Positions 17,606-26,546 are shown, numbered from the stretch's first letter. The stretch: 64,000 nucleotides of DNA from Methanocorpusculum sp. (GCA_017387505.1 JAFOFB010000003.1:1-64000); one strand, 5' to 3'. The notes: a model not told the origin generated them from the sequence alone. Numbers and translations are program-made.

Positions 17606-17704
17606 CCAAATCAGGACGGTGATTATCCGAGATAAATAGAATTTCGGAGAGAAGCCGCATGGATGATAAAAATTAATTAAAAAATAGATTGGAGATATAA
17701 TAAG

Positions 17705-17851
17705 TTAGAATAAATTATTATTTTTACGTCTCATTACTTGTGGATATGTTCCAATTACTTCTTTTTCAAAATCAGATTTGCGCCGTCCATCACCTGTGCT
17801 CATTTTTCTGAGTAGTCCGGCAAGAGTTTCAGGTCCTCTTTTTGATGCCAT
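17705..17851 (-). CDS. Small basic protein, 48 aa
   Basis: Starts ATG at 17851: MASKRGPETLAGLLRKMSTG, then DGRRKSDFEKEVIGTYPQVMRRKNN. No recognised family. A TATA element (ATTATATC on the minus strand, about 17873-17882) sits about 25 nt before the ATG, again suggesting a leaderless transcript. Positive charge and size suggest a nucleic-acid- or ribosome-binding peptide, which is a guess. Confidence 0.55.
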   Translation of the reverse strand: MASKRGPETLAGLLRKMSTGDGRRKSDFEKEVIGTYPQVMRRKNNNLF

Positions 17852-17965
17852 AATTATATTCTTATCTCTACTGAGATATAATAATTCGTGCTAAAATAAC
17901 AACAGTAAAACAGTTTTAGAAAAAACCCGAGAGGGTGGGTTTTAAAAAGATAAAGGGAAGGGAGA

Positions 17966-20164
17966 TTACTCGAGGTAATCCTTCGGGGTTGGAATCTCTT
18001 CCTTGAGGCCCTTTCTCTTACGGATACCCTTAACGATTTCCGGAAGCATACCCTGCGGGACCATTGCGAATCCTGCGAAGGACTGAGACCACATTGCACG
18101 ACCCTCAGTTGCAGAGCGGAGGTCGCCTGCGAAACCGAAGAGTTCTGCAACTGGTGCCTGACCGTTGACAACGATCTGGTCTCCCTCGACATCGGTGGTG
18201 GAGAGCATTCCGCGTCTTCCCTGAATCTGGGAGATTGCTGCACCCATCTGGTCCTGTGGGACGGTGATCTGAATGTTCTGCATCGGCTCTAAGAGGGTGT
18301 CGCCTGCCATGAGGAGTGCTGCCTTCATACCGCCGCGAACTGCCGGAATGACCTGTCCCGGACCGCGGTGGATTGCATCTTCGTGGAGCTTGACATCGTG
18401 GAGCTTGATTAAGACATTCTGAACCTGCTCGTCTGCAAGCGGTCCGCCGTCGAGAGCCTCGTGGATACCATCGATGATAAGTTCCATGGTTTCGTTGAGG
18501 TACTGAATACCCTTGGTACAGTCGACGAACATGTTGGATCCGTAGATGTCCTTAACAGACTTTGCTTCTTCCTTGTCCATACCGAGTGCGACGAGTGCGT
18601 CACGGCGTGCGATGTTGTCCATGTTCATGGTAACTTCGTTTGCCTGGATTGCATCGAGGATGTTCTGCGGCATTGGCTCAACAGAGATGAAGAATCTGTT
18701 GTGTCTGTTCGGGGACTTTCCTTCTACAGTGCCGTTGAGTGCCTGAGAGACGGTCTCACGGTATACAACGATTGGCGGGGAGGTAATGATGTCGACACCT
18801 TTGTCTCTCTTGATACGACCAGTGACGACTTCAAGGTGAAGTTCACCCATACCTGCGATGAGGTGTTCTCCGGTCTCTTCGTTGATGTTGACACGGATTG
18901 TCGGGTCTTCCTTACCAACCTGGTGAAGAACTTCGATGAGTTTTGGAAGGTCTTTGGTGTTCTTTGCTTCGACTGCGACGGTCATAACCGGCTCAGAGTA
19001 GTGCTGGAGCGACTCGAATGGGGTCATTTCCTTTAAGGAAGTGACGGTGGAACCTACGATTGCGTCACCAAGACCAGTAACTGCTGCGATGTTTCCTGCA
19101 ACAATCTTGTCGACATCAACACGGGTTGGACCCATGAAAATACCGACCTGCTGGAGTCTGTTCGGCTTACCTGCAGTTCCGGAAACGAAAAGTTCCTGAC
19201 CGCGGGTGAGAGTTCCGGAGAACAGTCTTCCGGTTGCGACTTCTCCTGCGTGCTTGTCGAAGGAGATATCAGTAATCATAAGTGCAACAGGTCCGTTCGG
19301 GTCGCATGCGTACATTGCCTTACCGACAGTGGACTCGACGTCGCCGTGCCAGATGATGTGGCATCTGTTACCCTGTGCCTGGAGCGGGTTTGGAAGGAAC
19401 TCAACGACCATATCGAGGAGAACTGCGTGAAGCGGGGATGCCTTTGCAAGGTACTTTGCGTCGCCTTCGTTACACTTGTCAATGATAGTCTGGAGGGTGA
19501 CACCGGACTTCTTCATGTATGGGATTGAGATTGCCCAGTTGTACAGTGCGGAACCGAATGCTACGTTGCCCTTTAATGCATCGAGCTTCCATCCACCGTT
19601 GTTGTAGAGCTCCTCGTTCATTCCCTTGATGAGCTTGTTAACTTTGTCGATGACTTTTCCTAAGCGGATCATCATGTCCTGCGGGTTAACTTTAAGCTCG
19701 TTGATAAGTCTGTCAACCTTGTTGATGAACAGTACTGGGTGAACACCCTCTTTGAGTGCCTGACGGAGAACAGTCTCAGTCTGCGGCATTGGACCTTCGA
19801 CTGCATCGACGACAACGACTGCACCGTCGACTGCTCTCATTGCACGAGTAACATCTCCACCGAAGTCGACGTGACCTGGGGTATCAATCATGTTGATGAG
19901 GTATTCCTGACCGTTGACTTCGTGAACCATCGAAACGTTGGAGGAGTCGATAGTAATTCCACGTGCCTGTTCTTCCTCGTCGGAGTCAGTCCAGCATGCC
20001 TTTCCTGCAAGTTCCTCAGAGAGCATTCCTGCTCCAGAGAGAAGGTTATCAGAAAGGGTAGTCTTTCCGTGGTCAATGTGTGCTACGATACCGATGTTTC
20101 TAATGTGCTGAGTGTCGTTCATCAGCACATTAATACGCTCAACCATCTTCTTTCCGCGTGACAT
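17966..20164 (-). CDS. fusA: Translation elongation factor aEF-2 (732 aa)
   Basis: GTPase driving ribosomal translocation. G1 is AHIDHGKTT (about 28-36), followed by [16 protein letters not shown] and NKVD. The C-terminal [18 protein letters not shown] loop (about 592-609) carries the histidine modified to diphthamide. Length is normal for archaea. It follows S12 and S7 in the classic str order, but elongation factor 1A and S10 do not come after it; small genes and a repeat do. Confidence 0.95.
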   Translation of the reverse strand: MSRGKKMVERINVLMNDTQHIRNIGIVAHIDHGKTTLSDNLLSGAGMLSEELAGKACWTDSDEEEQARGITIDSSNVSMVHEVNGQEYLINMIDTPGHVDFGGDVTRAMRAVDGAVVVVDAVEGPMPQTETVLRQALKEGVHPVLFINKVDRLINELKVNPQDMMIRLGKVIDKVNKLIKGMNEELYNNGGWKLDALKGNVAFGSALYNWAISIPYMKKSGVTLQTIIDKCNEGDAKYLAKASPLHAVLLDMVVEFLPNPLQAQGNRCHIIWHGDVESTVGKAMYACDPNGPVALMITDISFDKHAGEVATGRLFSGTLTRGQELFVSGTAGKPNRLQQVGIFMGPTRVDVDKIVAGNIAAVTGLGDAIVGSTVTSLKEMTPFESLQHYSEPVMTVAVEAKNTKDLPKLIEVLHQVGKEDPTIRVNINEETGEHLIAGMGELHLEVVTGRIKRDKGVDIITSPPIVVYRETVSQALNGTVEGKSPNRHNRFFISVEPMPQNILDAIQANEVTMNMDNIARRDALVALGMDKEEAKSVKDIYGSNMFVDCTKGIQYLNETMELIIDGIHEALDGGPLADEQVQNVLIKLHDVKLHEDAIHRGPGQVIPAVRGGMKAALLMAGDTLLEPMQNIQITVPQDQMGAAISQIQGRRGMLSTTDVEGDQIVVNGQAPVAELFGFAGDLRSATEGRAMWSQSFAGFAMVPQGMLPEIVKGIRKRKGLKEEIPTPKDYLE

Positions 20165-20200
20165 TTTCTTTCACCTGAAAAATAAATTGTATGGGGGTGA

Positions 20201-20785
20201 TTAGCGTGCAGACTTTGCCATACGCTCGACTTCGTCTTTCTTTCCGACAGAGAAGCACTTGGTGTCGCCCTTTGCTGCCATGATTAACTCATTTGCAAGG
20301 ACAAGGTATGCCGGCTTCTTTGTTTTGTGGGATCCCTTCCAGGTTGCAAGGGCAATGTATCTGAGTGCAGTGTTGACACGGCGGATTGGTGCAGAGTCAA
20401 CGGACTTTGGAACATTGATACCACCGTACTTTAAGCGGACAATTTCCTCACGCGGTGCTGCGTTGGAGATTGCGTCAACTAAGACCTGAAGCGGGTTCTG
20501 CTTGGTCTTCTTGTTGATCTCGTCGAATGCATCCATGACCATCTTGGTACAGTGCATCTTCTTACCGGTGTTGGTTTCGGTCTGCATTAAGCGGTTGATA
20601 AGTCTCTCGACGATTGCCATCTGGGACTTGGTGAACTGCTGCTGGGTAAGTCTTCCACAGGAGCTTGGGATTTCAGTGGAGCTTACAGTGATGTAGCGGA
20701 TGAGACCCTGATCTTTTACAACGACTTCGGAAGTATCCCACTTGCCGAAGAGGAGAATCTTGGAGGTTGCGTTTTCTTCAGTCAT
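20201..20785 (-). CDS. rps7: 30S ribosomal protein S7
   Basis: Primary 16S rRNA-binding protein of the small-subunit head. 194 aa as usual for archaea. The segment NPLQVLVDAISNAAPREEIVRLKYGGINVPKSVDSAPIRRVNTALRYIA is diagnostic. It lies between S12 (5-bp gap) and aEF-2 (36-bp gap) in one operon. Confidence 0.95.
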   Translation of the reverse strand: MTEENATSKILLFGKWDTSEVVVKDQGLIRYITVSSTEIPSSCGRLTQQQFTKSQMAIVERLINRLMQTETNTGKKMHCTKMVMDAFDEINKKTKQNPLQVLVDAISNAAPREEIVRLKYGGINVPKSVDSAPIRRVNTALRYIALATWKGSHKTKKPAYLVLANELIMAAKGDTKCFSVGKKDEVERMAKSAR

Positions 20786-20790
20786 GATAT

Positions 20791-21219
20791 TTACCTTCTT
20801 GCCTTCTCCTGACGTCCGAGAACAAGTTCATGTAAGGTGACACCGTTTACTGCGATGACAACGAAACGAACTCCCGGGATATCTCCCATAGAACGTCCTG
20901 CACGACCGCCGATACCACAGATGGTAACTTCGTCGTGTTCATCAATGAAGTTGATTGCACCGTCGCCGACTGCGAATGCAGTGACCTGACGACCGTTCTT
21001 GATGAGCTGAACTCTGACGCACTTTCTGATTGCGGAGTTCGGCTGCTTTGCTTCAACACCGACCTTTTCGAGGACGATTGCACGTCCGAGCGGTGCACCC
21101 TCTAACGGGTCTGCTTTCAGTTTCAGTTTAAGTGCCTTGCGGGAGTAAACTGAGTCGCTCCACCGGAATTTCTTGGCGTTGCGAACTAATTGTCTTGCTG
21201 CGAATTTTCCCTGTCCCAT
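20791..21219 (-). CDS. rps12: 30S ribosomal protein S12
   Basis: Decoding-centre protein of the small subunit. 142 aa, archaeal/eukaryotic (S23-like) form: [49 protein letters not shown]. First gene of the S12-S7-aEF2 operon; NusA and L30e, commonly just upstream in archaea, are absent here (a nusA is at 36949-37452). Confidence 0.95.
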   Translation of the reverse strand: MGQGKFAARQLVRNAKKFRWSDSVYSRKALKLKLKADPLEGAPLGRAIVLEKVGVEAKQPNSAIRKCVRVQLIKNGRQVTAFAVGDGAINFIDEHDEVTICGIGGRAGRSMGDIPGVRFVVIAVNGVTLHELVLGRQEKARR

Positions 21220-21268
21220 TAAAGTTCCTCTTTATACAAGTTGGATTAATGTGAATTGGTATTGTGAC

Positions 21269-21293
21269 TGTTAGCGGAGATCTCACGCTAACA
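21269..21293. promoter_or_regulatory. 25-bp palindrome in the rps12 leader
   Basis: TGTTAGCG-GAGATCTC-A-CGCTAACA, 50 bp before the rps12 ATG. Eight-base arms match perfectly around a palindromic GAGATCTC core. Either a protein operator or an RNA hairpin in the leader of the ribosomal operon. A candidate TATA (TTATAAC on the minus strand) is at about 21323-21332. Confidence 0.5.
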
Positions 21294-21438
21294 TGTTCCT
21301 ATACTTATGAGTTAGATGAGGTTATAATAGTGACGGAGGTCAAAATAAGGCCGTTTTGGGCTTCAAATCACTCATTTTCGCGACTTTCTTCACGTCAAAA
21401 CAACTATGTTTAAATATGATGAGCTGAGTTGGTTGCAT

Positions 21439-21494
21439 TTTTTGCAAAAACAAAATGTTCGCAACCGAACATTGTTGTGTTGCTGCTGCAAAAA
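21439..21494. terminator. Nested inverted repeat between rps12 and the FBPA-like gene
   Basis: Outer arms TTTTTGCA (21439-21446) and TGCAAAAA (21487-21494); inner hairpin AATGTTCG-caac-CGAACATT (21454-21473). It lies downstream of the FBPA-like gene (stop at 21523) and so fits a minus-strand terminator or barrier. The rest of 21220-21522 is AT-rich promoter sequence without a gene. Confidence 0.4.
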
Positions 21495-21522
21495 TCTATG
21501 CGCGCTAAAAGCGCGTGAAAAA

Positions 21523-22170
21523 TTACTGCTGAGATGCCCTAAAGCGCGGGGCATCAAAAAGCGGTGTGTCAAAAAGGTCAAGCGGTCCGGTAAGCAATCC
21601 GTTGCCTAAGGAGAATCCAAGAGCAACAACCGGGGTTACTTTTGTTCTAACGATTGCCGAGTCACAAAGGCTCACAGGAGATATTCCGCGAAGGCTTGTT
21701 TTCTCATCTGCAAATGTTTCGAGGAGTTCTGCTGTAGTGGAGAACTCATCTTCAGTTCTGCAAAGCATTATTGATGCGGAGGCGGAAGCCTGGTTTTCTC
21801 CATTCGGAATTAATCCGTTCCAGAACTCTTTATCAGATGAGCCTGCGAGGAAGAGAATAAGCGATTCGGATTCACGCTCTTCAAAGGTTAAGGAGATTGA
21901 AGAATCCTCCGCCTTGTTTTTGAAGAGTTTTCTTTTCTCTGCAATCTCTTCTCCAACCGCATATGCTTCCTTAATTACTTCTTCAACATCGCCGTCTGAA
22001 ACAATTAAGGAAACAACTCTGTCTCCAATGTGTGTGACAACAAAGTCATGCAGAATGTTTCCTTTTGCTTTCCGGAATACTTTGTCTACTGCCTGTAAGA
22101 CATCCGGAAATACACGGGTACATCCTGCAATTCCGCCGAGAGGTTTTGAGTAAACCGTGACTGTGTACAT
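21523..22170 (-). CDS. Truncated, probably non-catalytic FBP aldolase/phosphatase-like protein (215 aa)
   Basis: Resembles archaeal fructose-1,6-bisphosphate aldolase/phosphatase (class V FBPase, normally ~370-400 aa). Alignable parts are the N-terminus (VTVYSKPLGGIAGCTRVFPDVL), the HDFVVTHIGD segment, LTFEERESESLILFLA, and near the end VTPVVALGFSLGNGLLTGPLDLFDTPLFD. The N-terminal Asp and His metal ligands of the active enzyme are replaced here (SKPLGG, CTRV), the GDD pair reads GDR, an internal portion is missing, and the protein stops before the C-terminal active-site region. Its ATG overlaps the TAA of class I fbp (TAATG), so it is made with it. Regulatory partner or relic; the family assignment is my recollection of the alignment, not a search. 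Confidence 0.6.
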   Translation of the reverse strand: MYTVTVYSKPLGGIAGCTRVFPDVLQAVDKVFRKAKGNILHDFVVTHIGDRVVSLIVSDGDVEEVIKEAYAVGEEIAEKRKLFKNKAEDSSISLTFEERESESLILFLAGSSDKEFWNGLIPNGENQASASASIMLCRTEDEFSTTAELLETFADEKTSLRGISPVSLCDSAIVRTKVTPVVALGFSLGNGLLTGPLDLFDTPLFDAPRFRASQQ

Positions 22171-23054
22171 TACTCGGTTGCTTCAATCTTGGCAATCATG
22201 CCGTGGCTTCCGACATAGACGATGGTTCTCTGGTGGACTTCTTCTGGAACAATATCTAAGGTGGTCTTTGTTCCGTTGGAAACAGCTCCTCCTGCCTGGA
22301 CTGCGAGGAATCCAATCGGGTTTACTTCAAAGACTAAGCGGAGCTTTCCGTTTGGCTGTTTCTCGCTTGGCGGGTATGCATATACTCCTCCGTACTGGAG
22401 AATCTGGTGGAAGTCTGCAACGAATGAACCTGAGTAACGGTTCTTTGCTCCCTCGTTTTCGATGCGGTTGACGAACTTTGCGTGCTTTCCAAGCCACTCG
22501 GTTCTAACTCCTCCGCTTCCGTAGAGGTTTCCTTCCGGAATCTTGACATGGTTTTTGAGCATCTGGTAGACGCCGTCTTTGTCCTGAGCAAAGATTGCAA
22601 CACCGCGGCCAACAGAGACGGTAAGGGTGGTCATTGGACCGTAGAGAACATAGAATGCAGCTTTGAGGTCTTTTCCAGCCTGCATGCAGCTTCCTTCATA
22701 GATTCCAACGATGGTTCCGACACAGAGGTTGACCTTGATTAAAGAGGAGCCATCAAGCGGGTCCATAACTACAGAGTACTTTGCAGACTCACTGAGTTTT
22801 ACAATGTCATCGCGCTCTTCGGATGCAACTTCGCGAACAAGTCCGCTTGCTGCAAGCACATTAGTAATGTGTGTGTCAGACCAAGTGTCCATCTCGGCCT
22901 GAGTTTCACCGGAGGAGTTGGTCGAGTCTGCATAGTTCTGGTTTGAGATGAATGCGTCACGAATCGGTGCTGCCTGTGCTCCGATAAGGGAGATAATTGA
23001 GGCAAGCTCGTCGTCAGCACCGCATTCTTTAAGATATTCAGGCAGTGTGGTCAT
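22170..23054 (-). CDS. fbp: Fructose-1,6-bisphosphatase, class I
   Basis: Hydrolyses fructose 1,6-bisphosphate in gluconeogenesis. 294 aa. Metal and substrate motifs: ASEERDDIV (Glu pair, about 80-88), VVMDPLDGSSLIKVNLCVGTIVGIY (about 96-120), YSGSFVADFHQILQYGGVYAYP (about 204-225) and FEVNPIGFLAVQAGG. Class I is the bacterial/eukaryotic type; many archaea use the bifunctional class V enzyme, of which a shrunken homologue is encoded next in the same operon. Confidence 0.9.
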   Translation of the reverse strand: MTTLPEYLKECGADDELASIISLIGAQAAPIRDAFISNQNYADSTNSSGETQAEMDTWSDTHITNVLAASGLVREVASEERDDIVKLSESAKYSVVMDPLDGSSLIKVNLCVGTIVGIYEGSCMQAGKDLKAAFYVLYGPMTTLTVSVGRGVAIFAQDKDGVYQMLKNHVKIPEGNLYGSGGVRTEWLGKHAKFVNRIENEGAKNRYSGSFVADFHQILQYGGVYAYPPSEKQPNGKLRLVFEVNPIGFLAVQAGGAVSNGTKTTLDIVPEEVHQRTIVYVGSHGMIAKIEATE

Positions 23055-23140
23055 AGTATCTATACTATATGCTTTCCAAGATAATAATTTTCAAGGTTAG
23101 AATAGAAAAGAGGAAGATATGAACAATTAATTGAATGTAT

Positions 23141-23222
23141 GCGAGGGAAGGGATTCGAACCCTTGAACTCCTGGAGACTGCGCCCTAAACGCAGCGCCGT
23201 TGGCCGACTTGGCAACCCTCGC
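23141..23222 (-). tRNA. tRNA-Leu (anticodon UAG)
   Basis: Minus strand begins GCGAGGG and ends CCCTCGC (7-bp acceptor). Anticodon arm CTGCG-TTTAGGG-CGCAG gives UAG, reading CUA/CUN leucine codons. Long variable arm (class II), T arm AAGGG-TTCGAAT-CCCTT. 3' CCA is not encoded. No TATA box is seen immediately upstream; see the adjoining repeat. Confidence 0.93.
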
Positions 23223-23378
23223 TTAGTTTCTTTCAGGTTGAGAATCACTGAATGCCCAAACATACCTGCTAAGTCCCAACGGGACGCATGCAGGTCAGGA
23301 TCGCAAGGCATTTGCCTTGCTCATGACTCGAGCACGCTCTCGTCCATCGCGGGCATACGGGCGATTAGCAACCCTCGC
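23212..23378. repeat. Structured ~145-bp insert flanked by an 11-bp duplication of the tRNA-Leu 5' end
   Basis: GCAACCCTCGC occurs at 23212-23222 (5' end of the tRNA gene) and again at 23368-23378. Between them is a GC-rich, highly foldable segment: GCAAGGC-attt-GCCTTGC, GTCCC-aac-GGGAC inside CCTGC..GCAGG, and ATGCCC..GGGCAT. TATA-like ATATATAT lies beyond the distal copy (23387-23394). This looks like an insertion with target duplication that has moved the tRNA away from its promoter. Confidence 0.5.
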
Positions 23379-23487
23379 AACTTGTCTAGATATATATGTT
23401 AGGTATCACTAAATACTCTTCTATCGAATCTACTAAAAAAATTCAGTGATAAAGTCTATCTTTTATCACGGAGAATAGAATAGTAAC

Positions 23488-23640
23488 ATGGTTGTAGAAC
23501 ACACCTGCGGATTCAAACGCGATATTTACTGTAGGGAATGCAGTACAGAACTTATTCAAAACCCGCGCGGCGAACTCCTCTGTCCAAAATGCGGAAGAAG
23601 ACCTGCAATTCTTTGTCCGCACTGCGGAAAACTCTGGTAA
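23488..23640 (+). CDS. Small zinc-ribbon protein (50 aa)
   Basis: ATG at 23488. Three CxxC pairs in 50 residues: YCREC (14-18), LCPKC (32-36), LCPHC (44-48), plus an N-terminal HTC, enough for one or two zinc sites. Ends CGKLW. Convergent with the DUF1922 gene, two bases apart. Role unknown; such ribbons usually mediate nucleic-acid or protein contacts. Confidence 0.65.
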   Translation: MVVEHTCGFKRDIYCRECSTELIQNPRGELLCPKCGRRPAILCPHCGKLW

Positions 23641-23642
23641 TT

Positions 23643-23912
23643 TCAGGCAGACTTCAGCCACTCGGAATACTTCTTCCTCACGAGTGCAACCTCTTCCGGA
23701 TGTAAATCAACACGTCCGGTATGCTGAAGATATCTGTGAACTGCAGAAATAAGCTCTTCCGCTTCAGAAAAATCATTTACTTCCAGATATACGGGAACCT
23801 CTGAGAGTGAAATTACCTCGCCGCAGACGGGGCAGAGCTTCCACTTCCCAAACTTATCTGTATATGTGAACTCGCGGCAGTTCGGACAGCGTACAACCCA
23901 ATAACTGCTCAT
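23643..23912 (-). CDS. DUF1922 zinc-binding protein (89 aa)
   Basis: N-terminal zinc ribbon RCPNCREFTYTDKFGKWKLCPVCG (about 8-31) followed by a helical C-terminus, matching the small archaeal DUF1922 family (PF09082). Function unknown; a nucleic-acid-binding ribbon is usual for such proteins. Monocistronic, converging on the small zinc-ribbon gene. Confidence 0.75.
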   Translation of the reverse strand: MSSYWVVRCPNCREFTYTDKFGKWKLCPVCGEVISLSEVPVYLEVNDFSEAEELISAVHRYLQHTGRVDLHPEEVALVRKKYSEWLKSA

Positions 23913-23956
23913 CTCTTCTTTGAATATTGTCCTGACAGGTAAATAAGGTATCTGTG

Positions 23957-24442
23957 TCAGAGACGCTGTATAATCGAGTTTGCCGCAACGGTTACCGTCT
24001 TCATCTCAGGTTTCATGATGGCAACAGGAACATCAACAACTCTTTCGACGAGTGATGACAGAATCGGAGCACAGATAATTCCTGACGCTCCTTCATTTCT
24101 TGCATGAACTGCTGCAACGAGACAGTCTTCGAGAGAGTTTGCGGTGTATCCTTTAAGTCTGTACTCAACTCCGTCTGATACTATTTTAGTTCCTTCGACT
24201 TCATCGAGAAGGAACTTTGCAGCAATTACAGCGATGAACTTTCCATGATTTGGAGAGAATACAGAAACGATTTTCTTAACCGTTGAAAGACGCGGGTCAC
24301 GTTCTCCTGATGCTATTTTGTAGAGAGTGACCGCAGGGATTCCTGTAAGTTCCGAGAGCTGGCGAATTGACATGCCGCGTCTGTCAAGCTCTTCCTGGAA
24401 TGCTATTCTGAAATCAGTCTCAAATATACGCTGTTCAAACAT
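23957..24442 (-). CDS. XRE-type helix-turn-helix regulator with C-terminal sensor-like domain (161 aa)
   Basis: HTH at about residues 18-56 (RGMSIRQLSELTGIPAVTLYKIASGERDPRLSTVKKIV). The C-terminal half (about 85-161; SLEDCLVAAVHARNEGASGIICAPILSSLVERVVDVPVAIMKP) loosely recalls the ligand domain of PrpR-type regulators, where a phosphate- or acyl-binding loop precedes a hydrophobic IPVVEI strand. That resemblance is only suggestive. Lies next to the metal-ATPase gene on the same strand with a 62-bp gap, so control of that gene is possible but unproven. Confidence 0.7.
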   Translation of the reverse strand: MFEQRIFETDFRIAFQEELDRRGMSIRQLSELTGIPAVTLYKIASGERDPRLSTVKKIVSVFSPNHGKFIAVIAAKFLLDEVEGTKIVSDGVEYRLKGYTANSLEDCLVAAVHARNEGASGIICAPILSSLVERVVDVPVAIMKPEMKTVTVAANSIIQRL

Positions 24443-24504
24443 TGTAAGATACCAATTACAGTAATTTATGACGTTAGTTATTAAAAAATGTGGTGTGGAG
24501 TATA

Positions 24505-26346
24505 TTATGCTCTAAGCATCCGCATGGAGTTGAGAATCGCGATTACTGCAACACCAACGTCTGCAAAGATTGCTTCCCACATGTTTGCAACGCCGAACAG
24601 TGCAAGTATGATTACTCCGAACTTGATTCCTAGTGCAAAGACAATGTTCTGGATTACGATGCAACGAGTCTTCTTTGCAATTCTGATAGCTTCAGGCAGT
24701 CGTGCAAGCGAGTCGTCCATTAAGACAATATCTGCGGCTTCTATTGCCGCATCGCTTCCAAGCGCACCCATTGATACGCCGATATCTGCTCTGGCAAGTA
24801 CTGGTGCGTCGTTGATTCCGTCACCAACGAATACAACTCTACCTCGGTTTTCGCTGATGAGTTCTTCAACAGCGGATACTTTATCCTGCGGCAGAAGGTC
24901 AGAGCGGAATTCTGAAACACCGACAGTGTCTGCGACACGTTTTGCGGCACTTTCTCTGTCTCCTGTGAGCATTACAGTTTTCTTAATTCCAATCGAGCGA
25001 AGCTCGCTGAATGCCTTCTTTGCCTCAGGTTTTATGGTGTCTTCCAAAACAACACACCCGATGTATCTTCCGTCAACAGCCGCATAGACAGTTGTGCTGT
25101 CTGACACCGCTGGTTCGAATGAGATTCCATTCTCATCCATGAGTTTGGCATTTCCAGACAGCACATGGTGTCCGTCAACCTCCGCAGATATACCGCGCCC
25201 TCCAAACTCCTGGATGTTTCGGACACGGTTTCTGTCAACCTCTCCAAACTTCTCGCGGATGGATACAGAAAGCGGGTGTGTGCTTTCCGATCCTGCATGG
25301 GCTGAATAATACAGTGCCTCTTCATCCGCAGAAACTACAGAGAATGTTCCTGTCGTAATCGTGCCTGTTTTGTCGAATACAAAGGTGTCTGCTTTTGCGA
25401 GTGCTTCAAGGTAATTTCCTCCCTTAATCAGGATGCCGTGTCTTGATGCCGCTCCTATTCCGCCAAAAAATCCAAGCGGAATTGAGATTACAAGAGCGCA
25501 TGGGCATGACACAACAAGGAAGATTAATGCACGGAAAATCCACTCTTCCCATACTCCGTTGAAGAAAAGCGGAGGGATAAATGCTGCGGCAAGAGCTGCA
25601 AAAACAACAGCAGGCGTATAGTAGCGTGCAAAAACGCTTATGAAGTTCTCAGCCTTTGCCTTCTTAGCCGCTGCATTTTCAACGAGCTCCAAGATTCTGG
25701 ATACTGCAGAGTCTCCGAACGTTTTTTCAGTTTTTACTCTCAGAACCCCTGAGAGATTGATGCATCCGGAAATTACTGAATCGCCTGATGATACTTCACG
25801 CGGGATTGACTCTCCGGTTAATGCGGATGTATCAAGTTCGGATGTTCCGTCAATCACAACTCCATCGAGCGGCACTCTGTCGCCTGCTCTGATGAGAATT
25901 GTAGAGCCGACTGGAACTTCATCTGGAGAGATGGTTACAAACTCGTCTCCTTTAAGGATGTTTGCAGTATCAGGGGCGATGCTCATGAGGTCTGCAATTG
26001 ACTGGCGTGAGCGTGCGACTGCAACATCTTCGAATAGTTCTCCTGTTTTGTAGAACAGCATCACAAAGACTGCTTCCGGATACTGACCGATTACAAGTGC
26101 GCCGATTGTTGCAAGCCCCATCAGGAAGTTTTCGTCAAAAACTCTTCCGCGAATGATGTTTCGTACGGCAGAGTAGAGTACATCCCATCCGATTACAAGA
26201 TATGGAATCAGGAATGCCGGAAGACGAAGAATTCCTTCAAGCGGCAGAAAGCTGACAACAGCAAGAAGAATTCCTGAAAGAATTATTCTTGCAACTGTTA
26301 GTTTCTGTGATTTTGAGAGTGTAATTATGGTTCGATGATTTTGCAA
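24505..26346 (-). CDS. Heavy-metal-translocating P1B-type ATPase (613 aa)
   Basis: ATP-driven metal efflux (zinc/cadmium type most likely). Metal site SCPCAL in the sixth helix (about 280-285), phosphorylation site DKTGTITTG (about 323-331), SESTHPLS for the HP motif, GDGINDAPVLARADIGVSMG hinge and about eight helices. There is no N-terminal metal-binding domain: that is encoded by the separate gene just upstream, with which it overlaps by 22 bp. The EHPL-type motif reads THPL. A divergent HxlR gene lies beyond. Confidence 0.9.
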   Translation of the reverse strand: MQNHRTIITLSKSQKLTVARIILSGILLAVVSFLPLEGILRLPAFLIPYLVIGWDVLYSAVRNIIRGRVFDENFLMGLATIGALVIGQYPEAVFVMLFYKTGELFEDVAVARSRQSIADLMSIAPDTANILKGDEFVTISPDEVPVGSTILIRAGDRVPLDGVVIDGTSELDTSALTGESIPREVSSGDSVISGCINLSGVLRVKTEKTFGDSAVSRILELVENAAAKKAKAENFISVFARYYTPAVVFAALAAAFIPPLFFNGVWEEWIFRALIFLVVSCPCALVISIPLGFFGGIGAASRHGILIKGGNYLEALAKADTFVFDKTGTITTGTFSVVSADEEALYYSAHAGSESTHPLSVSIREKFGEVDRNRVRNIQEFGGRGISAEVDGHHVLSGNAKLMDENGISFEPAVSDSTTVYAAVDGRYIGCVVLEDTIKPEAKKAFSELRSIGIKKTVMLTGDRESAAKRVADTVGVSEFRSDLLPQDKVSAVEELISENRGRVVFVGDGINDAPVLARADIGVSMGALGSDAAIEAADIVLMDDSLARLPEAIRIAKKTRCIVIQNIVFALGIKFGVIILALFGVANMWEAIFADVGVAVIAILNSMRMLRA

Positions 26347-26546
26347 TCAGGCTCTACTTTGCGAATGGCTTTTTTGACCTCTTCTAATACCGCAGGGAAG
26401 TTTTCTTCGTCTGCTTCGAGGATTAATTTCTGAGTCATGAAGACAACAGCTGCGGACTGTACGCCGTTGATTTTTTTGATTGCATGCTCCATGTTTGCCG
26501 CGCAGTGTGCACAGCAGAGGTTTTCAAGTTTGTATGATTTCTGCAT
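26325..26546 (-). CDS. Stand-alone heavy-metal-associated (HMA) domain protein (73 aa)
   Basis: Ferredoxin-like metal chaperone domain. The metal site is CCAHCAANME (residues 10-19), followed by INGVQSAAVVFMTQKLILEAD typical of HMA. It is the missing N-terminal domain of the P-type ATPase, encoded as its own polypeptide upstream and overlapping. It probably hands metal to the pump or senses it. Confidence 0.88.
   Translation of the reverse strand: MQKSYKLENLCCAHCAANMEHAIKKINGVQSAAVVFMTQKLILEADEENFPAVLEEVKKAIRKVEPDCKIIEP

Noticed and set aside
18461-19036. 191-codon plus-strand frame inside aEF-2
   Set aside because: Antisense shadow of a certain gene; composition (Val/Asp/Cys-rich) has no family resemblance.
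21566-22153. 195-codon plus-strand frame opposite the FBPA-like gene
   Set aside because: Antisense shadow; the minus-strand frame is coupled to fbp and aligns with a known family.
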